In this document: positions 52,876 through 62,600 of the stretch, one piece after another
How positions within the stretch are numbered: position 1 is the stretch's first letter
Layout: each line of letters starts with the position of its first letter
DNA from: Acidovorax sp. RAC01
GTDB lineage: Bacteria > Pseudomonadota > Gammaproteobacteria > Burkholderiales > Burkholderiaceae_C
Direction of reading: 5' to 3'
NCBI RefSeq assembly: GCF_001714725.1
Contig: NZ_CP016447.1
Span: 4,397,501 to 4,461,500 of the forward strand
Length of the DNA: 64,000 nucleotides
Translations under genes and position numbers: made by a program
Notes under the pieces: generated by a model
The model's input: the letters and a program-made list of their open reading frames with translations, nothing else
The model's database searches: none
What the model was told of the DNA's origin: nothing

Positions 52876-54469
52876 GTGCGCCTCCCGAGATGCGGTACCG
52901 ACTCCAGAATTTCAGAGGCTTGCTGCGGGCGGCCTCTCTGGACTGGGTCACCAGTTCCTCATCGAATTTGTCCATGGTGAACAGGTCAATTTGAGTGCGT
53001 ATGAGCGTGAAGTATTCAGCCCATTCGCGGGACCTCGTGTTCCTGCTCTCGGCTTCCAGGAACCAGTAGAAGCTGAAGAGGCGGTGCAGGTCTTCACTGG
53101 TGCCGACCACGGTGTAGCTGCGACAGCTGAAGCAGCTCAAGAAATCGATGCAGTGCGTGCCGTCCTTGGGTGCCCGGTCGTCGTGAAGGCTGTCCTTGCA
53201 GCGCCCAGTTGGTGTGCGCTCCAGTGGCGGTGGCGTAGGCCCTTTTGCCGTGCGGTATGTGTCGGGCAAGGCCTCGCCCACGAAGACAGCGTTCGACCTC
53301 ATCTCGTCGGTGACCGACAGGTAGCTCTGGTCAGCGACCTTGGGGTCGTGGCCCATGATGGCCGCCACCGTGAACAGGTCGCCATTGCTCAAACGCCACA
53401 GCCTGTTCTCCATCGTCTTGCGCAGGCGGGAGGCATTCAGAGCGAGCCGCCGGCCGTTGTCACCGAGAAGGCCGTGCCGGCTCACGAAGCCGGCGACGTT
53501 GTAGCCGAGTACCGATCCATCCAGTTTGGTCAGCGTACCCCAGTGGGCCTTGGCTTGCGCCTGGTAAAGCCAAACGCTGTCCTTGAGCTCCGCTGGGGCG
53601 ATGGCCACCAGTGGCTCGGTGCGTTTGAGCAGATGCTCGAAGAGCGCGACGCCGTCCATGGGGATCGACGTGGGCACCTCGACGCTGCGCGTATATCGAA
53701 GGGCCTTGATCTGGGTGGCATTCCCCCGTCCTTTGAACGCCTCGATCAGGCGCATGCGCGGCATGAACGGATGCGGCTTCAGGCAGTCCCGCTTGAGTTC
53801 CAGCAGTGGCGTGGTGTTCAGGCCGGTTCGCATCGCGAGCGCCAAGGCATACACCGTCAGGGCTTGTCCGTTGGAGGCATTGAACGTCCCGTTGTGCAAC
53901 GCGATGACGTCAGCTCGCAAGGCATCTGCCAGCCTGACTCGTTCGGCCTGAGACAGCGGAGTCTGGCCCTTTTTCTTGCTGTTGATCGAGGGGAAGGGGT
54001 TGGCCGGGAACAGGCCGTCCTGCGGTTCGATCACGCGCCGGTCGATCAACCCTTGTAGAACTGACTTAGTGTGGCTGTAGGCATTCTTCTGTGAGACCTC
54101 GCTACCGGGGCCTCTGCCAGCTTTCAGCCAGGCAACGTATTGGTCCAGCTGCCTACGGTCCAACCCAGCGGGACCGGCCAAGGCGCCTTCGGTCGCGAGA
54201 TAGTCGAAGAAGTATCTCAGCGCCTTGCCGTAGGAGACGACTGAGGACGGCGCTACGGTTTTGGCTTGAATGAAGGCGCGCAGCTGCAGCGAGCAGCTGA
54301 CCACCCATTCGTCAATACCCTTGCCCAGCCACTCGCCCAGGTCGATCTTGTGAGTACTGGTGGGGTTTTTGGGGAGCGCGACTTCCGCTGATGCTGGCTC
54401 CGTCGCTTCTGGACGCCCCGGTATCGCTACTGGATCTGCGGCCTTGAAGTTTTTCCTTTGTCGGCCCAT
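52868..54469 (-). CDS. Tyrosine recombinase B of the trio
   Basis: 533 residues from ATG 54469, which follows GAGGGATAGC and starts one base after the stop of recombinase A. Catalytic box: RTGLNTTPL (Arg), ASRLRKTMENR in place of HxxR (the His is not conserved), GHDPKVADQSYL (His, Tyr). C-terminal Cys segment CIDFLSCFSCRSYT. An Arg-rich start MGRQRKNFKAAD. Confidence 0.88.
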   Translation of the reverse strand: MGRQRKNFKAADPVAIPGRPEATEPASAEVALPKNPTSTHKIDLGEWLGKGIDEWVVSCSLQLRAFIQAKTVAPSSVVSYGKALRYFFDYLATEGALAGPAGLDRRQLDQYVAWLKAGRGPGSEVSQKNAYSHTKSVLQGLIDRRVIEPQDGLFPANPFPSINSKKKGQTPLSQAERVRLADALRADVIALHNGTFNASNGQALTVYALALAMRTGLNTTPLLELKRDCLKPHPFMPRMRLIEAFKGRGNATQIKALRYTRSVEVPTSIPMDGVALFEHLLKRTEPLVAIAPAELKDSVWLYQAQAKAHWGTLTKLDGSVLGYNVAGFVSRHGLLGDNGRRLALNASRLRKTMENRLWRLSNGDLFTVAAIMGHDPKVADQSYLSVTDEMRSNAVFVGEALPDTYRTAKGPTPPPLERTPTGRCKDSLHDDRAPKDGTHCIDFLSCFSCRSYTVVGTSEDLHRLFSFYWFLEAESRNTRSREWAEYFTLIRTQIDLFTMDKFDEELVTQSREAARSKPLKFWSRYRISGGALA

Positions 54470-54470
54470 G

Positions 54471-55619
54471 CTATCCCTCGATCCCGAACAGCGCATCGAT
54501 TTCGTCTTCCCACAGCAGAACGAGTTGCGCCCCCAATTGATTGATTAGATGCAGGTAGATCGAAGTGGTGCTCACGCTGCTGTGACCCATCCGATCCCGC
54601 ACGTAGAGCAATGGCTCTCCGTCGAAGCCGACCTTCCGCAGCTTCCACAGCGTGTACGTTCCATAGGTGTGCCGAAGCATATGGGGGCGCACCCTGAAGC
54701 CCACGCGCTTCTCCAGGGCCACGAAGATGTCGGTGAGGGCTGTGTCTCCATAAGGGGTCCCGTTCTGAGTGAGGAACAAAGACGTGCTGGTTGCGCCGGC
54801 ACCAGCCGCCCGCTGACGTGATTTGCGGTGTCGCGCGGCATACCACCAAAGGTCTTCCATCAGGTCATAAGGGACGTCGATAGCGCGCGGCTTGTCATAC
54901 TTGAGCTTCATGTCCTTGTTGCTCAAAGGTAAGCGGATCATTTGGCCCTGCACCAAGTCGCGCCGTCTGGCCGGGTCGAACAGGTACTTGACCGGGAAGG
55001 TCCTGCATTCGATCTGGCGCAATCCGCAGCGGACCATGAGCTCGAACATCATGCGGTGGGTTATGTTGCTCAGGACACCGAGGCACACCAGCACCTGTTC
55101 CATCGTGAGGAATTTAATTGGCGCCGACTTCTGAGACAGCATCGCACTGGGCACCTCGACCAGGTTCGCTGACGCGTCCACGTGCGCCAGGAACCCCGGT
55201 GTGCGCGCTACGCGGACGACCTGATAGCGGAAGGGCAATTGCTTGATGAAACCCATTTGCTGGGCCCATCGGTAGAACCGAGCAATCAGACGCAGCCTGG
55301 CGTTGATCGTGACCGAATCAAGACCGATCTCCCCCTTGGACCAGTCGCGATACCAGTCCACGACGCTCGGCATGCCTCTCGAGGGGACGGTCTGCCAATC
55401 CAGTTCGTTGGCGTCGAGAAACGCGAAGTAGTCGTAGATGTCCCGGCCATACTTGGCCCAGGTCAGTGGACTCTGCGCCCTCCCATTGGTTGTGAGCACG
55501 TCCCACAGGAAGCTTTGCGCGGGCTCCACGGCCGTGCCGTCTCTATGGACCAGCAGAGGGAAGCCCACGAAGGCGCGACCCTGCACGACTAGGCTTTCGT
55601 CCGAGAGAAACAACCTCAC
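54471..55619 (-). CDS. Tyrosine recombinase A of the trio
   Basis: 382 residues from GTG 55619, which overlaps the stop of the small upstream gene as GTGA. Core-binding SAM-like region (SPLTWAKYGRDIYDYFAFL) and catalytic residues CGLRQIECR, MLRHTYGTYTL, DRMGHSSVSTTSIYLHL (R, HxxR-like RHxxG, H, Y). First recombinase of the operon. Confidence 0.9.
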   Translation of the reverse strand: MRLFLSDESLVVQGRAFVGFPLLVHRDGTAVEPAQSFLWDVLTTNGRAQSPLTWAKYGRDIYDYFAFLDANELDWQTVPSRGMPSVVDWYRDWSKGEIGLDSVTINARLRLIARFYRWAQQMGFIKQLPFRYQVVRVARTPGFLAHVDASANLVEVPSAMLSQKSAPIKFLTMEQVLVCLGVLSNITHRMMFELMVRCGLRQIECRTFPVKYLFDPARRRDLVQGQMIRLPLSNKDMKLKYDKPRAIDVPYDLMEDLWWYAARHRKSRQRAAGAGATSTSLFLTQNGTPYGDTALTDIFVALEKRVGFRVRPHMLRHTYGTYTLWKLRKVGFDGEPLLYVRDRMGHSSVSTTSIYLHLINQLGAQLVLLWEDEIDALFGIEG

Positions 55620-55912
55620 AGCCCGCGTTCCACCAGGAACGCCGCGGCGGGCTTGAAGTGGCAGCCATTGAGGTGCATCACCCGATCCACGGCACCGCCC
55701 CCACCACGGTTGGCCCGGGCATCCCAGAATTTCGGCCCGGTCAACAGCAGCTCGAACTCGCTCTGTCCGACTCGGGCCTGCCACCGCGTAGTCGCCGCAT
55801 TTTTCGCCGGCACAAACGAACTGTCCTCCTTTGCGTAGTCCGCGACAGCAACAAGTACCTGGCTTGCATCCAGCTGTTGCCAGCGGTCGAGCACCTTGTT
55901 ATCCACACGCAT
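55616..55912 (-). CDS. Small CHC2/toprim-N-like protein heading the recombinase operon
   Basis: 98 residues. TRWQARVGQSEFELLLTGPK, FWDARANRGGGGAVDRVMHL and HFKPAAAFLVERGL resemble the GGGGAIDLVMHL-type core of CHC2-like/DUF3991 domains found ahead of toprim modules, but the zinc Cys/His are absent. The gene overlaps recombinase A by four bases. Role in the element unknown. Confidence 0.6.
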   Translation of the reverse strand: MRVDNKVLDRWQQLDASQVLVAVADYAKEDSSFVPAKNAATTRWQARVGQSEFELLLTGPKFWDARANRGGGGAVDRVMHLNGCHFKPAAAFLVERGL

Positions 55913-55990
55913 TGTCCCTCCCCCGGACCCCCTCCCGCTACTCGCCTCAAAGAGGCAATTCGGGGAAACCGGGGAATCTAGCAGGCGGGA

Positions 55991-56002
55991 CAGCTAAGTA
56001 AC
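55991..56002. repeat. Right-end repeat of the element
   Basis: CAGCTAAGTAAC, 18 bases inside the right boundary, in the same orientation as CAGCAGTAAC at the left end. Confidence 0.4.
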
Positions 56003-56020
56003 GTGAGACCCCCCTAAGAT

Positions 56021-56476
56021 CATCGTGTAGCTCTCATGCACTTCGCCTGTGGTCCTGTCGGTCCAGGTGTTCCACAGCCCCGCCAGGCCCCATGGCCTGC
56101 CGTCAGTGCGGCGGAACCTCCACCACACGTTCTTTCCCGTCTCCCAATTGGGTTCGTCAAAATCGGCTGCCGGAATGATGCAACGCTGACCCCGAGCCCA
56201 TGGGTGCTTGTAGCTGGCCTTGTCCTGCACTTCTTCACTGCGCGCATTGTTTGTGGGGTACTTGAGCTTGGGCTCCTTGGCGAACCAGGGAATCAGGCCC
56301 CACTGGCCCACCACCAGTATGCGGCTGTAACCCGGATCCTCCTTCGCTCTTCGCAGGAATGGACCCTGTCCCCGTGGGTAGAGGATAGGATCCCACCAGC
56401 GGACGGGGTTGCGATTGCCGATGTGCCACTCCCGCTCCATGTCGAGCAAGTGTGGGGGGGTGTACCTGTTGCACAT
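56021..56476 (-). pseudogene. SRAP (YedK/HMCES-like) gene, N-terminal fragment
   Basis: 152 codons: catalytic Cys2 in MCNRYTPPHLL, GLIPWFAKEPKLKYPTNNAR, IIPAADFDEPNWETG, then GEVHESYTM, where the element begins. Read-through ends nine codons later at 55994. Missing is the catalytic His segment, now at 46609-46821. Its promoter region was also hit by the IS1595-family element. Confidence 0.9.
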
Positions 56477-56584
56477 ACGTGCTCCTGTTTGCTGAGCGGC
56501 CATCGTAGGCCTGTCCTGGGATCCGTCCAAGTAGGGCAACCTGGCTCTTGGACTTGAGCGCTCTTACCTCTTGCGCCCGGCATT

Positions 56585-56598
56585 TACTGTATATATAA
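56585..56598. promoter_or_regulatory. LexA SOS box, left part (split by IS)
   Basis: TACTGTATATATAA, followed directly by the IS end. Together with 57695-57700 it gives TACTGTATATATAAACAGTA, 19 of 20 matches to the E. coli LexA consensus. TTGCGC at 56571-56576 would be a -35 box 17 bases before TATAAA in the restored sequence. Confidence 0.85.
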
Positions 56599-57686
56599 AA
56601 GGGGTATCTATTTAGCTCCAGCAGCCTCACTGCTACTGTGATTTCATCCAGCAATGGTATCCGATTGCCTCTCCCCGGTGTTCTTGCCCACGACATCCCC
56701 ATACGTCACTGGCGGCGTAACCACCGCTTGCTGCAGCAAGCGGTAAAACAGCATCCCGCGTGAGCTGGATGTGCGCCGGTTGAAACGGAACACGAATTCA
56801 TCGAGATAGGCATCCAGGTGGTCTGGCTGTACAGAGCCATGATGCGTTCCGAGCACCCAGCGCTGTACCAATGAGGCGACCCGGTGCACTCCCGCCATGG
56901 AGACATGGGCGGGTACGCCTGAGCCGAGCATGACGGTGCGCTGGTGGGTGTAACCCAGTTCTCCCAGAGCGCGGTATGCCGCCGAACCATCAGTGCGGAC
57001 CTGGGCTCCGGGCTCGATCACCTCCTGCACGAAGGGAATGACGTGGGTGGCGGCGTCTCGGTCAATGCGGCGTAACCGGATGCGTCCAAACCCCTTGGGC
57101 TCCACGATCTCCACCGCCATGACCATCAACACTTTGGTGGTGCTGCTCTTGCGCCCTGCAGGGGTGGCGGGACTCTTGCGATCCGTGATGGACAGGTACG
57201 TTTCATCCACCTCCACAAGCCCCTTGAGCTTGTCCCGGCCCGGGCGGACCATGGCACGTCGAAACCGGTGCAGCATGGTCCAGGCGGTCTGGTAGCTCCC
57301 CAAACCCAATACGCGCTGCAGCCCCAGGGCGCTCACGCCTTGTTTCTGATTGGTCAGGTACCAAGCTGCCGCCAGCCAGACACGCAGCGGTGTGCGCGTC
57401 TTGTCGAAGATGGTCCCAGAGGTCACTGTGCCTTGGTACTGGCATGAGCGGCACATCAGGCGGGTGCGGCTGGCTCGGTACACATCACCTGCGTTGCCGC
57501 AACGCGGGCAGACGAAGCCTTGGGGCCAGCGAAGCTTCTCCAGGAACGCCTGGCAGGCCTCTTCGGTGGCAAACCAGTCAAGAAATTCGTTCCAGGTGCG
57601 GGGGTAGTCCTGTCCAGGAGTTGGCGTTAGCATCTGGGTTTCCATCCAGCTATTCTGATGCAGCTGGAGCTAAATAGATACCCCTT
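56599..57686 (-). mobile_element. IS1595-family (ISXO2-type) insertion sequence, 1088 bp
   Basis: Terminal inverted repeats of 24 bp (56599-56622 and 57663-57686, beginning AAGGGGTATC) and an 8-bp target duplication ATATATAA (56591-56598 and 57687-57694), the size typical of IS1595. One transposase gene inside. It sits in a LexA box. Confidence 0.93.
56644..57645 (-). CDS. IS1595-family transposase
   Basis: 333 residues: N-terminal zinc ribbon (CPRCG...CRSCQ), ISXO2-like DDE domain with VEVDETYLS, VRTDGSAAYRAL and LDAYLDEFVFRFNRR. Ends with GKNTGERQSDTIAG. Start 57645 METQMLTPTPGQD. Confidence 0.94.
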   Translation of the reverse strand: METQMLTPTPGQDYPRTWNEFLDWFATEEACQAFLEKLRWPQGFVCPRCGNAGDVYRASRTRLMCRSCQYQGTVTSGTIFDKTRTPLRVWLAAAWYLTNQKQGVSALGLQRVLGLGSYQTAWTMLHRFRRAMVRPGRDKLKGLVEVDETYLSITDRKSPATPAGRKSSTTKVLMVMAVEIVEPKGFGRIRLRRIDRDAATHVIPFVQEVIEPGAQVRTDGSAAYRALGELGYTHQRTVMLGSGVPAHVSMAGVHRVASLVQRWVLGTHHGSVQPDHLDAYLDEFVFRFNRRTSSSRGMLFYRLLQQAVVTPPVTYGDVVGKNTGERQSDTIAG

Positions 57687-57700
57687 ATATATAAACAGTA
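57687..57700. promoter_or_regulatory. LexA SOS box, right part (split by IS)
   Basis: ATATATAAACAGTA, where the first eight bases are the target duplication. It is 17 bases before the ATG of the next gene and still includes the TATAAA -10 box, but the CTGT half is now 1.1 kb away. Confidence 0.85.
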
Positions 57701-57717
57701 TTTTAAGAAGCAAACCC

Positions 57718-58032
57718 ATGGACCTCATCGACACTGTCTACAGCGTCTCGCTGCGTGACTACCCCTCTGACCTTCGCACTGCCGATCGCGTGCGCATCGA
57801 GACGCGATACGCGGCTGAACTGGAACGTGCCTTTGGCAGCCCGGACAACGTTGCGGCTGCCCTGGACACTCTGGAGTCCCTGCAATCGTCGCCGCCCGAT
57901 GTACTGTCGTCGAGCGACCTGCACCTGGTCCAACACTGGGCCAAGGCCAGTGCTGCAGCCCGCCAGGCAGCGCTGCGCGATGTTGGCGATGCCGAGGGCT
58001 GCTACTTCGATGTGGAGCGGGTGCCGTTCTGA
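57718..58032 (+). CDS. Small protein formerly under SOS control
   Basis: 104 residues, MDLIDTVYSVSLRDYPSDLR at the start, acidic and mostly helical, no recognised domain. Before the IS insertion a promoter with an overlapping LexA box lay directly upstream, divergent from the SRAP gene. Hence a DNA-damage role is likely. Start fixed by AAGAAG eight bases before. Confidence 0.65.
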   Translation: MDLIDTVYSVSLRDYPSDLRTADRVRIETRYAAELERAFGSPDNVAAALDTLESLQSSPPDVLSSSDLHLVQHWAKASAAARQAALRDVGDAEGCYFDVERVPF

Positions 58033-58165
58033 AGCAGGAAGCTTGGCGCTGTCGGGTTTGCAAGCTGCGCTCGAAGCCCAGCGCTTACCTTTTCACGTTG
58101 TTCAACAAGGGCTGTGCGCGTCTGTCCTATGCTCGGGCAGCCCTCTTCTTCCTCACCCCATTCTT

Positions 58166-58969
58166 TTGAACTCGTCTCATTTTTTTCGGCACCGTGCTCG
58201 CGGTGTCGCTGCGTTCGTCTTGGCGCTCGCTAGCGTCTGTACGGCCAACTCGGCATTTGCTCGGTCCCCACAATTCGACAGCGCTGCACTGCTCACGCCG
58301 GAGCCCACCAGCTTTGCGCAGTGCCCCCAGTTCTTCCCTAACGGTACCCCTCCAGCAGTGCCGCCGCAGCCGCGATTGCGCGAGCTTTGCTACAAGGCTT
58401 TTGCTGTCCTGCACAGCGGCAGCACGAAGACGCCGGTTTTCGTCGTCCAGAGGCTCACACGCCAAAGCATGGAAGACGCCGACGAAAAGCGGGCAAAGCG
58501 CTTCTTTGCCGATGCACGCCTGCCCAGCGTTGAACGTGCCGAACTGGAGGATTACAAGAACTCCGGCTACAGCCGCGGGCATATGGCCCCAGCCGGCGAC
58601 ATGCCCACACCCACGGCCATGGCCCAGAGCTTCAGCCTGGCGAACATGGTTCCGCAGAACGCCCAGCACAACGGGGGAGCTTGGAACAAGATCGAGCAAG
58701 ACACTCGCCAGTATGTGAAGCGGGCTAAGGGTGATGTTTTCGTGTTCACGGGTCCCGTGTTTACCGAAAGCAGCCCGCGGATTGGGGACAACGGGGTGCG
58801 CGTGCCGACGCACCTTTACAAGCTGGTGTACGACGCCACGACCCAGCGGGCCTGGGCGCATTGGCAGGCTAACCGTGAAGGGGAAGCGGCGGGACCGCCG
58901 ATCAATTATCAGGACTTGGTCAAGCGAACGGGTATAGAGTTCCTCAGGACTGCCAAGGTAAAGCACTGA
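58166..58969 (+). CDS. Exported DNA/RNA non-specific endonuclease
   Basis: 267 residues from a TTG at 58166, chosen because it gives a signal peptide (NSSHFFRHRARGVAAFVLALASVCTANSAFA, quoted by span) followed by a NucA-type nuclease domain: YKNSGYSRGHMAPAGDM (SRGH in place of DRGH, catalytic His) and LANMVPQNAQHNGGAWNKIE (Asn for Mg binding). It degrades DNA and RNA in the periplasm or outside. No ribosome binding site confirms the start; the frame is open further upstream. Confidence 0.85.
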   Translation: MNSSHFFRHRARGVAAFVLALASVCTANSAFARSPQFDSAALLTPEPTSFAQCPQFFPNGTPPAVPPQPRLRELCYKAFAVLHSGSTKTPVFVVQRLTRQSMEDADEKRAKRFFADARLPSVERAELEDYKNSGYSRGHMAPAGDMPTPTAMAQSFSLANMVPQNAQHNGGAWNKIEQDTRQYVKRAKGDVFVFTGPVFTESSPRIGDNGVRVPTHLYKLVYDATTQRAWAHWQANREGEAAGPPINYQDLVKRTGIEFLRTAKVKH

Positions 58970-59261
58970 ACCGACCGCACGGGGACACTCTCATATGGAC
59001 GTCTCCAGAAAGCAAGCTTCGGCGACGTGAAGGTCTGAAAAGTTTGTCGTACATACGGCCTGTCGGTGCAAGGTGTTCGTCCTGCTGGCCCTGATGGCAT
59101 TAGCGCTGAGACTACTGTCTGCACATCGAGCTTTGTGTCCTTGATCCCTATCAGATTGTCCCCACCCCGGTTTGACCTGTTGACCCATCACATCGCTTCC
59201 TGCGTGCTCTCCTTCAAGACGGTTTTTTCGCGTTTAGTGTCTTCGGTTCGTCGTGGTGGTC

Positions 59262-59590
59262 TCATGCTGCGACGAGGCCAACCGGATTCCATCTGAACTG
59301 GTCGAAGGCCTTACCTTTGACCATGAATACCAAGACAGTTCGGGCCAATTTTTTTACCAGCGCTGCGCCCACCACGCTGTACGGGCGGCGCAGCAGCAAC
59401 CGCTCGATCCAGCCGCTTCGCTGGCTTCTGGCAATGACGGCCCGAGCGCCGTGCATCAATAGAGTCCTCACCTAAGGTTCGCCACGTTTGGGGATCCCCA
59501 ACTGCCGGGTCTTCCCTCCGGTGCCAGTCTGTCGGGGCGTGAGACCCAGCCAGGGAAGAACAGCACAGCGCCTTCTTAACGGTTGTTTCT
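59262..59590 (-). pseudogene. IS110-family transposase C-terminal remnant
   Basis: CAVLPWLGLTPRQTGTGGKT and RQLGIPKRGEP, then an amber codon where Tyr is expected, then VRTLLMHGARAVIARSQRSG and LVKKLARTVLVFMVKGKAFD, as in the Transposase_20 domain of IS110. The DEDD part is missing. Confidence 0.8.
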
Positions 59591-59611
59591 GGAAACTTCT
59601 GGCTCGTTTCC

Positions 59612-62600
59612 TCAAGCCGCGCCTGCGCTGTAATCGCCTGCCGCTTTGAGAACACGGTTGATCGGTGCGAGATCGACTAGAAGCGCATCGCGGATCAATC
59701 GCAGATCGGCGTCCTTGTAATCCCGTCGAAGCAAGTTCTCGATGAGCTCCTGTTGTCTCGGCTGGCCGAAAGACAATCGATAGAGGGAGAGAATGCGCAG
59801 AATCTCGTCAAGCCGGTCAATTTCGCTGCTGAACGGGGCCAGCGGCACGATCCGCTCAAGGCAAGCGGAGCCCCGCGGGACGTACCAGTACGGCACAAGA
59901 TCCGTGCGGCGCTCGTCCTTGCCGGCCAGATCGAAAAGACGCGTCCACATATCGCGTGACTGCGAGGGTGCGGGCAAATTCAAGGCTTCGCCATATGCCT
60001 GCGCGACACGCTGGCGCACCACGAGCGATTTGTAGCGGTTGATGCGCCCTTCACGCTGCTCGAGATCGATTGGATTGGCTGGCAGGCTCCAGTGCACGAC
60101 GCGCCGGCAATACCAGTGGAAATCGAGCCCCTCCTGACCAATAGACGTCGAATTGAGCATGAATGGCCAGAACGGCGAATTGAAGGATGCTCGCACGTTG
60201 GAGATCCGCTTGATGCCTTCTTCCTCGGTACTGCTCTGATTACCGAAAGGCACGGCGTAGTGGCAGTGGAATGTGAAATCATGCTCCTTCACCTGGCCTT
60301 TGAGTGGCGGAAGCGCGGTCTGCGACGTGATCGTCACCGCCCCCGGCGCAATGGCGATATGAAACGCCCCGACGGACTCATCCATACCGCGATGAACAGA
60401 TTTGAGCAAATGCAGGAACTCGTCGAAGACAGCCTGCAAATTGCCCATGGCGGCATACGATGAGACGGCAACCCAGGGCTTGGCCCCCGGCAACACGGCT
60501 CGCAGCACACGCTGCGATTCCATGCGGTTCATCTTGTCGATGAACGACGATGCGCAGTCCGTCGCGTGCGCCAGTCGTTTCTCGTCGCTGTTGTCGGCCG
60601 CGCCGCCTTCCCAAACCGTAGCAAGCGTGCGCCGCATGCACACCGCCGGCCCGGCGATCGCAAGATCCACGAGCCAGCCAAGCAGGTCAGCAGGCGGCTC
60701 GCCGAGTCCGTGATCAGCGCGGGCAAGCGCTTCCAGGACGCGCTGTGCGTGCGTCTTTCGCGCCTGACTGGCCACCGAAAATCGCATGAATGCGTCCGCC
60801 CAGCGCGTCGCGCTTGCCAGCCTGGCATCGCCGCCCTCGTCAATCCTGTCGAGCAGGAATGGCGCGAGCGCGTACCAGCGTGCGCTGTATCGCTGCGTGC
60901 CGTGCCCATAACGCTTGCACAGCAGGCGGAAATCCGCGCCAAGTTCGTCGCGCACACGCTGCCTGACTTCCTCGAGCGAGGCTCCGGAATGACCTATCGG
61001 CATGGCCGCCAGACGCGTCGACGGATAAATCAGCCCCCAGGCCGGACCGATCTTGACACCATCGAACAGCAAGGTTCCTTTGTACGCGTCGCGGTTGTCC
61101 AGATAATCGTGACGCTTGCGCCCTGTGCCCAGCAAACGCCGTTCGCACTCGTACGAAACATAGCTGCTCAACGCACGCGGAGCCAGTACGAGCGATGAAA
61201 ACAGCAGTGACTTGCTGAAGCCTTCCTTGTCTTTGAAGGGACCGCAGCTAGCATAGTTGGGCAGGCTCGGCGGCACCCAGAGCAGTCGTTCGGAGCCTTC
61301 GGGTGCGGTCGCACGCAATACTTGCGCGAAGCGCCCACTCGGCGCCTCATGCGTCATATTCAGACTGTAGTCCCGGAAGCGCCGGTGCGGAATCCAGCCC
61401 GCGCCGGCTTCCTTCAGTGCCTTCCTGACCGGGGTCTCCTTGGCATGCAGCCGCAGCGTCTCGCGGAGCTGGTAGCCGCTCAGGAAAGACAGACTCCAAG
61501 GCGCGGCCTTGTGGAACTGCATGACATCGCTCACGGCGTGACCACGGCTAACCGACTTGAGCGCCTGAGCAAGCCGGTCGAGCGCGACGAATCCATCGAT
61601 CTCTGACGTTCTGAGGGAAGCGCCCAGGTCGTCCGCCCGCGCGGTCATGAAGACCCTCTCGATGTCCGGCTCGATTGCGCCCCGCTCAGAGCGGCAGATG
61701 TAAGGACGCAGCGCATCCTCGACGCGGTCGCGCTCAGCTGTGCTGAGCGTGCCCGGCATAAGCGGTGCGGCTGGCAGCGTCAGCAATTGACGCAGCAGGG
61801 CATCGCGCGCCTTCGCGTAACGACCGAGCACGATCTCGTCGTCCCGACACAGGTAGCCGAGCAGATCGTTGAGCTGCTTCTCGTGCGCCTGGCCTTCCCC
61901 GTCGTCGTCAAGATGCGTCAGCGCCTTGAACGGCGTCGCCGACAGCAGCAGCGTCGCGTAGCCGGTGCCTTCATGCAGTACCCGCCGCGCGATGATCTGC
62001 TCCTCCGAGACGGCGTCCTCGCCGGCAGCCGTGTCCGGCGTGACGGAGCCGGCATGCAGCAATGCCGAGAACCGCTGGAATTCATCGAGGATGAAGATAT
62101 CCGCCTTCAGATTGCGCGCGCAGGCCTCGACGAACATCTGCCGGATTCCTCCGCGCACGCAGGTTGCCAGATGCGTGCCGTGTTTGGTCGCCCTGACATA
62201 TTCCGCGCCCGCTTCGGAAAGGCTCTGGATCAGCGTGGCGTACGAATGCAGATTCAGTTGCAACGCTTTCGCCGCGCTTCGCGCAGACTCGTCGAGCCTC
62301 GGCCGCTCCTTGAGACGTCCGATGAACTCAGCACGCGCCTGGGGCTCGAGTTCCCGGCTCTCGCAGGACCGCCTGGCGTCCTCCCATGCGCCCTTCACGC
62401 CGTTGCAAAAGAATTCTTCCAGTTGCTCGGTGTCTTGGATCTGGCGGGCCTCCTTCACGGCACGCCAGAGGATATAGCGCTCCAGCGCATTCCCACCACC
62501 CCGGGTCAGCGAAAACGAGGTCGCTGGCGTGAGAGAGCACGATTCCATCAGAACGCCGGGTTTTGGGTCATCCTGGTGCAGACCGAGTTCCGCGAGACGG

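Larger units (their letters stand above)
46822..56023 (-). mobile_element. Tn554-like metal-resistance element with recombinase trio (9.2 kb)
   Basis: The element is delimited by the two halves of the interrupted SRAP gene; CAT is present at both junctions, so it spans 46822-56023 or 46819-56020 (9202 bp). No longer target duplication is visible. It contains the recombinase operon (50705-55912), a MerR/CDF/DUF3703/LspA/HAD metal cargo block and an intact SRAP gene. Both ends carry CAGC-(TA)-AGTAAC in direct orientation. Confidence 0.82.

Noticed and set aside
58127..58966. 279-codon minus-strand frame
   Set aside because: Antisense to the non-specific endonuclease, which has SRGH and NM.PQ motifs.
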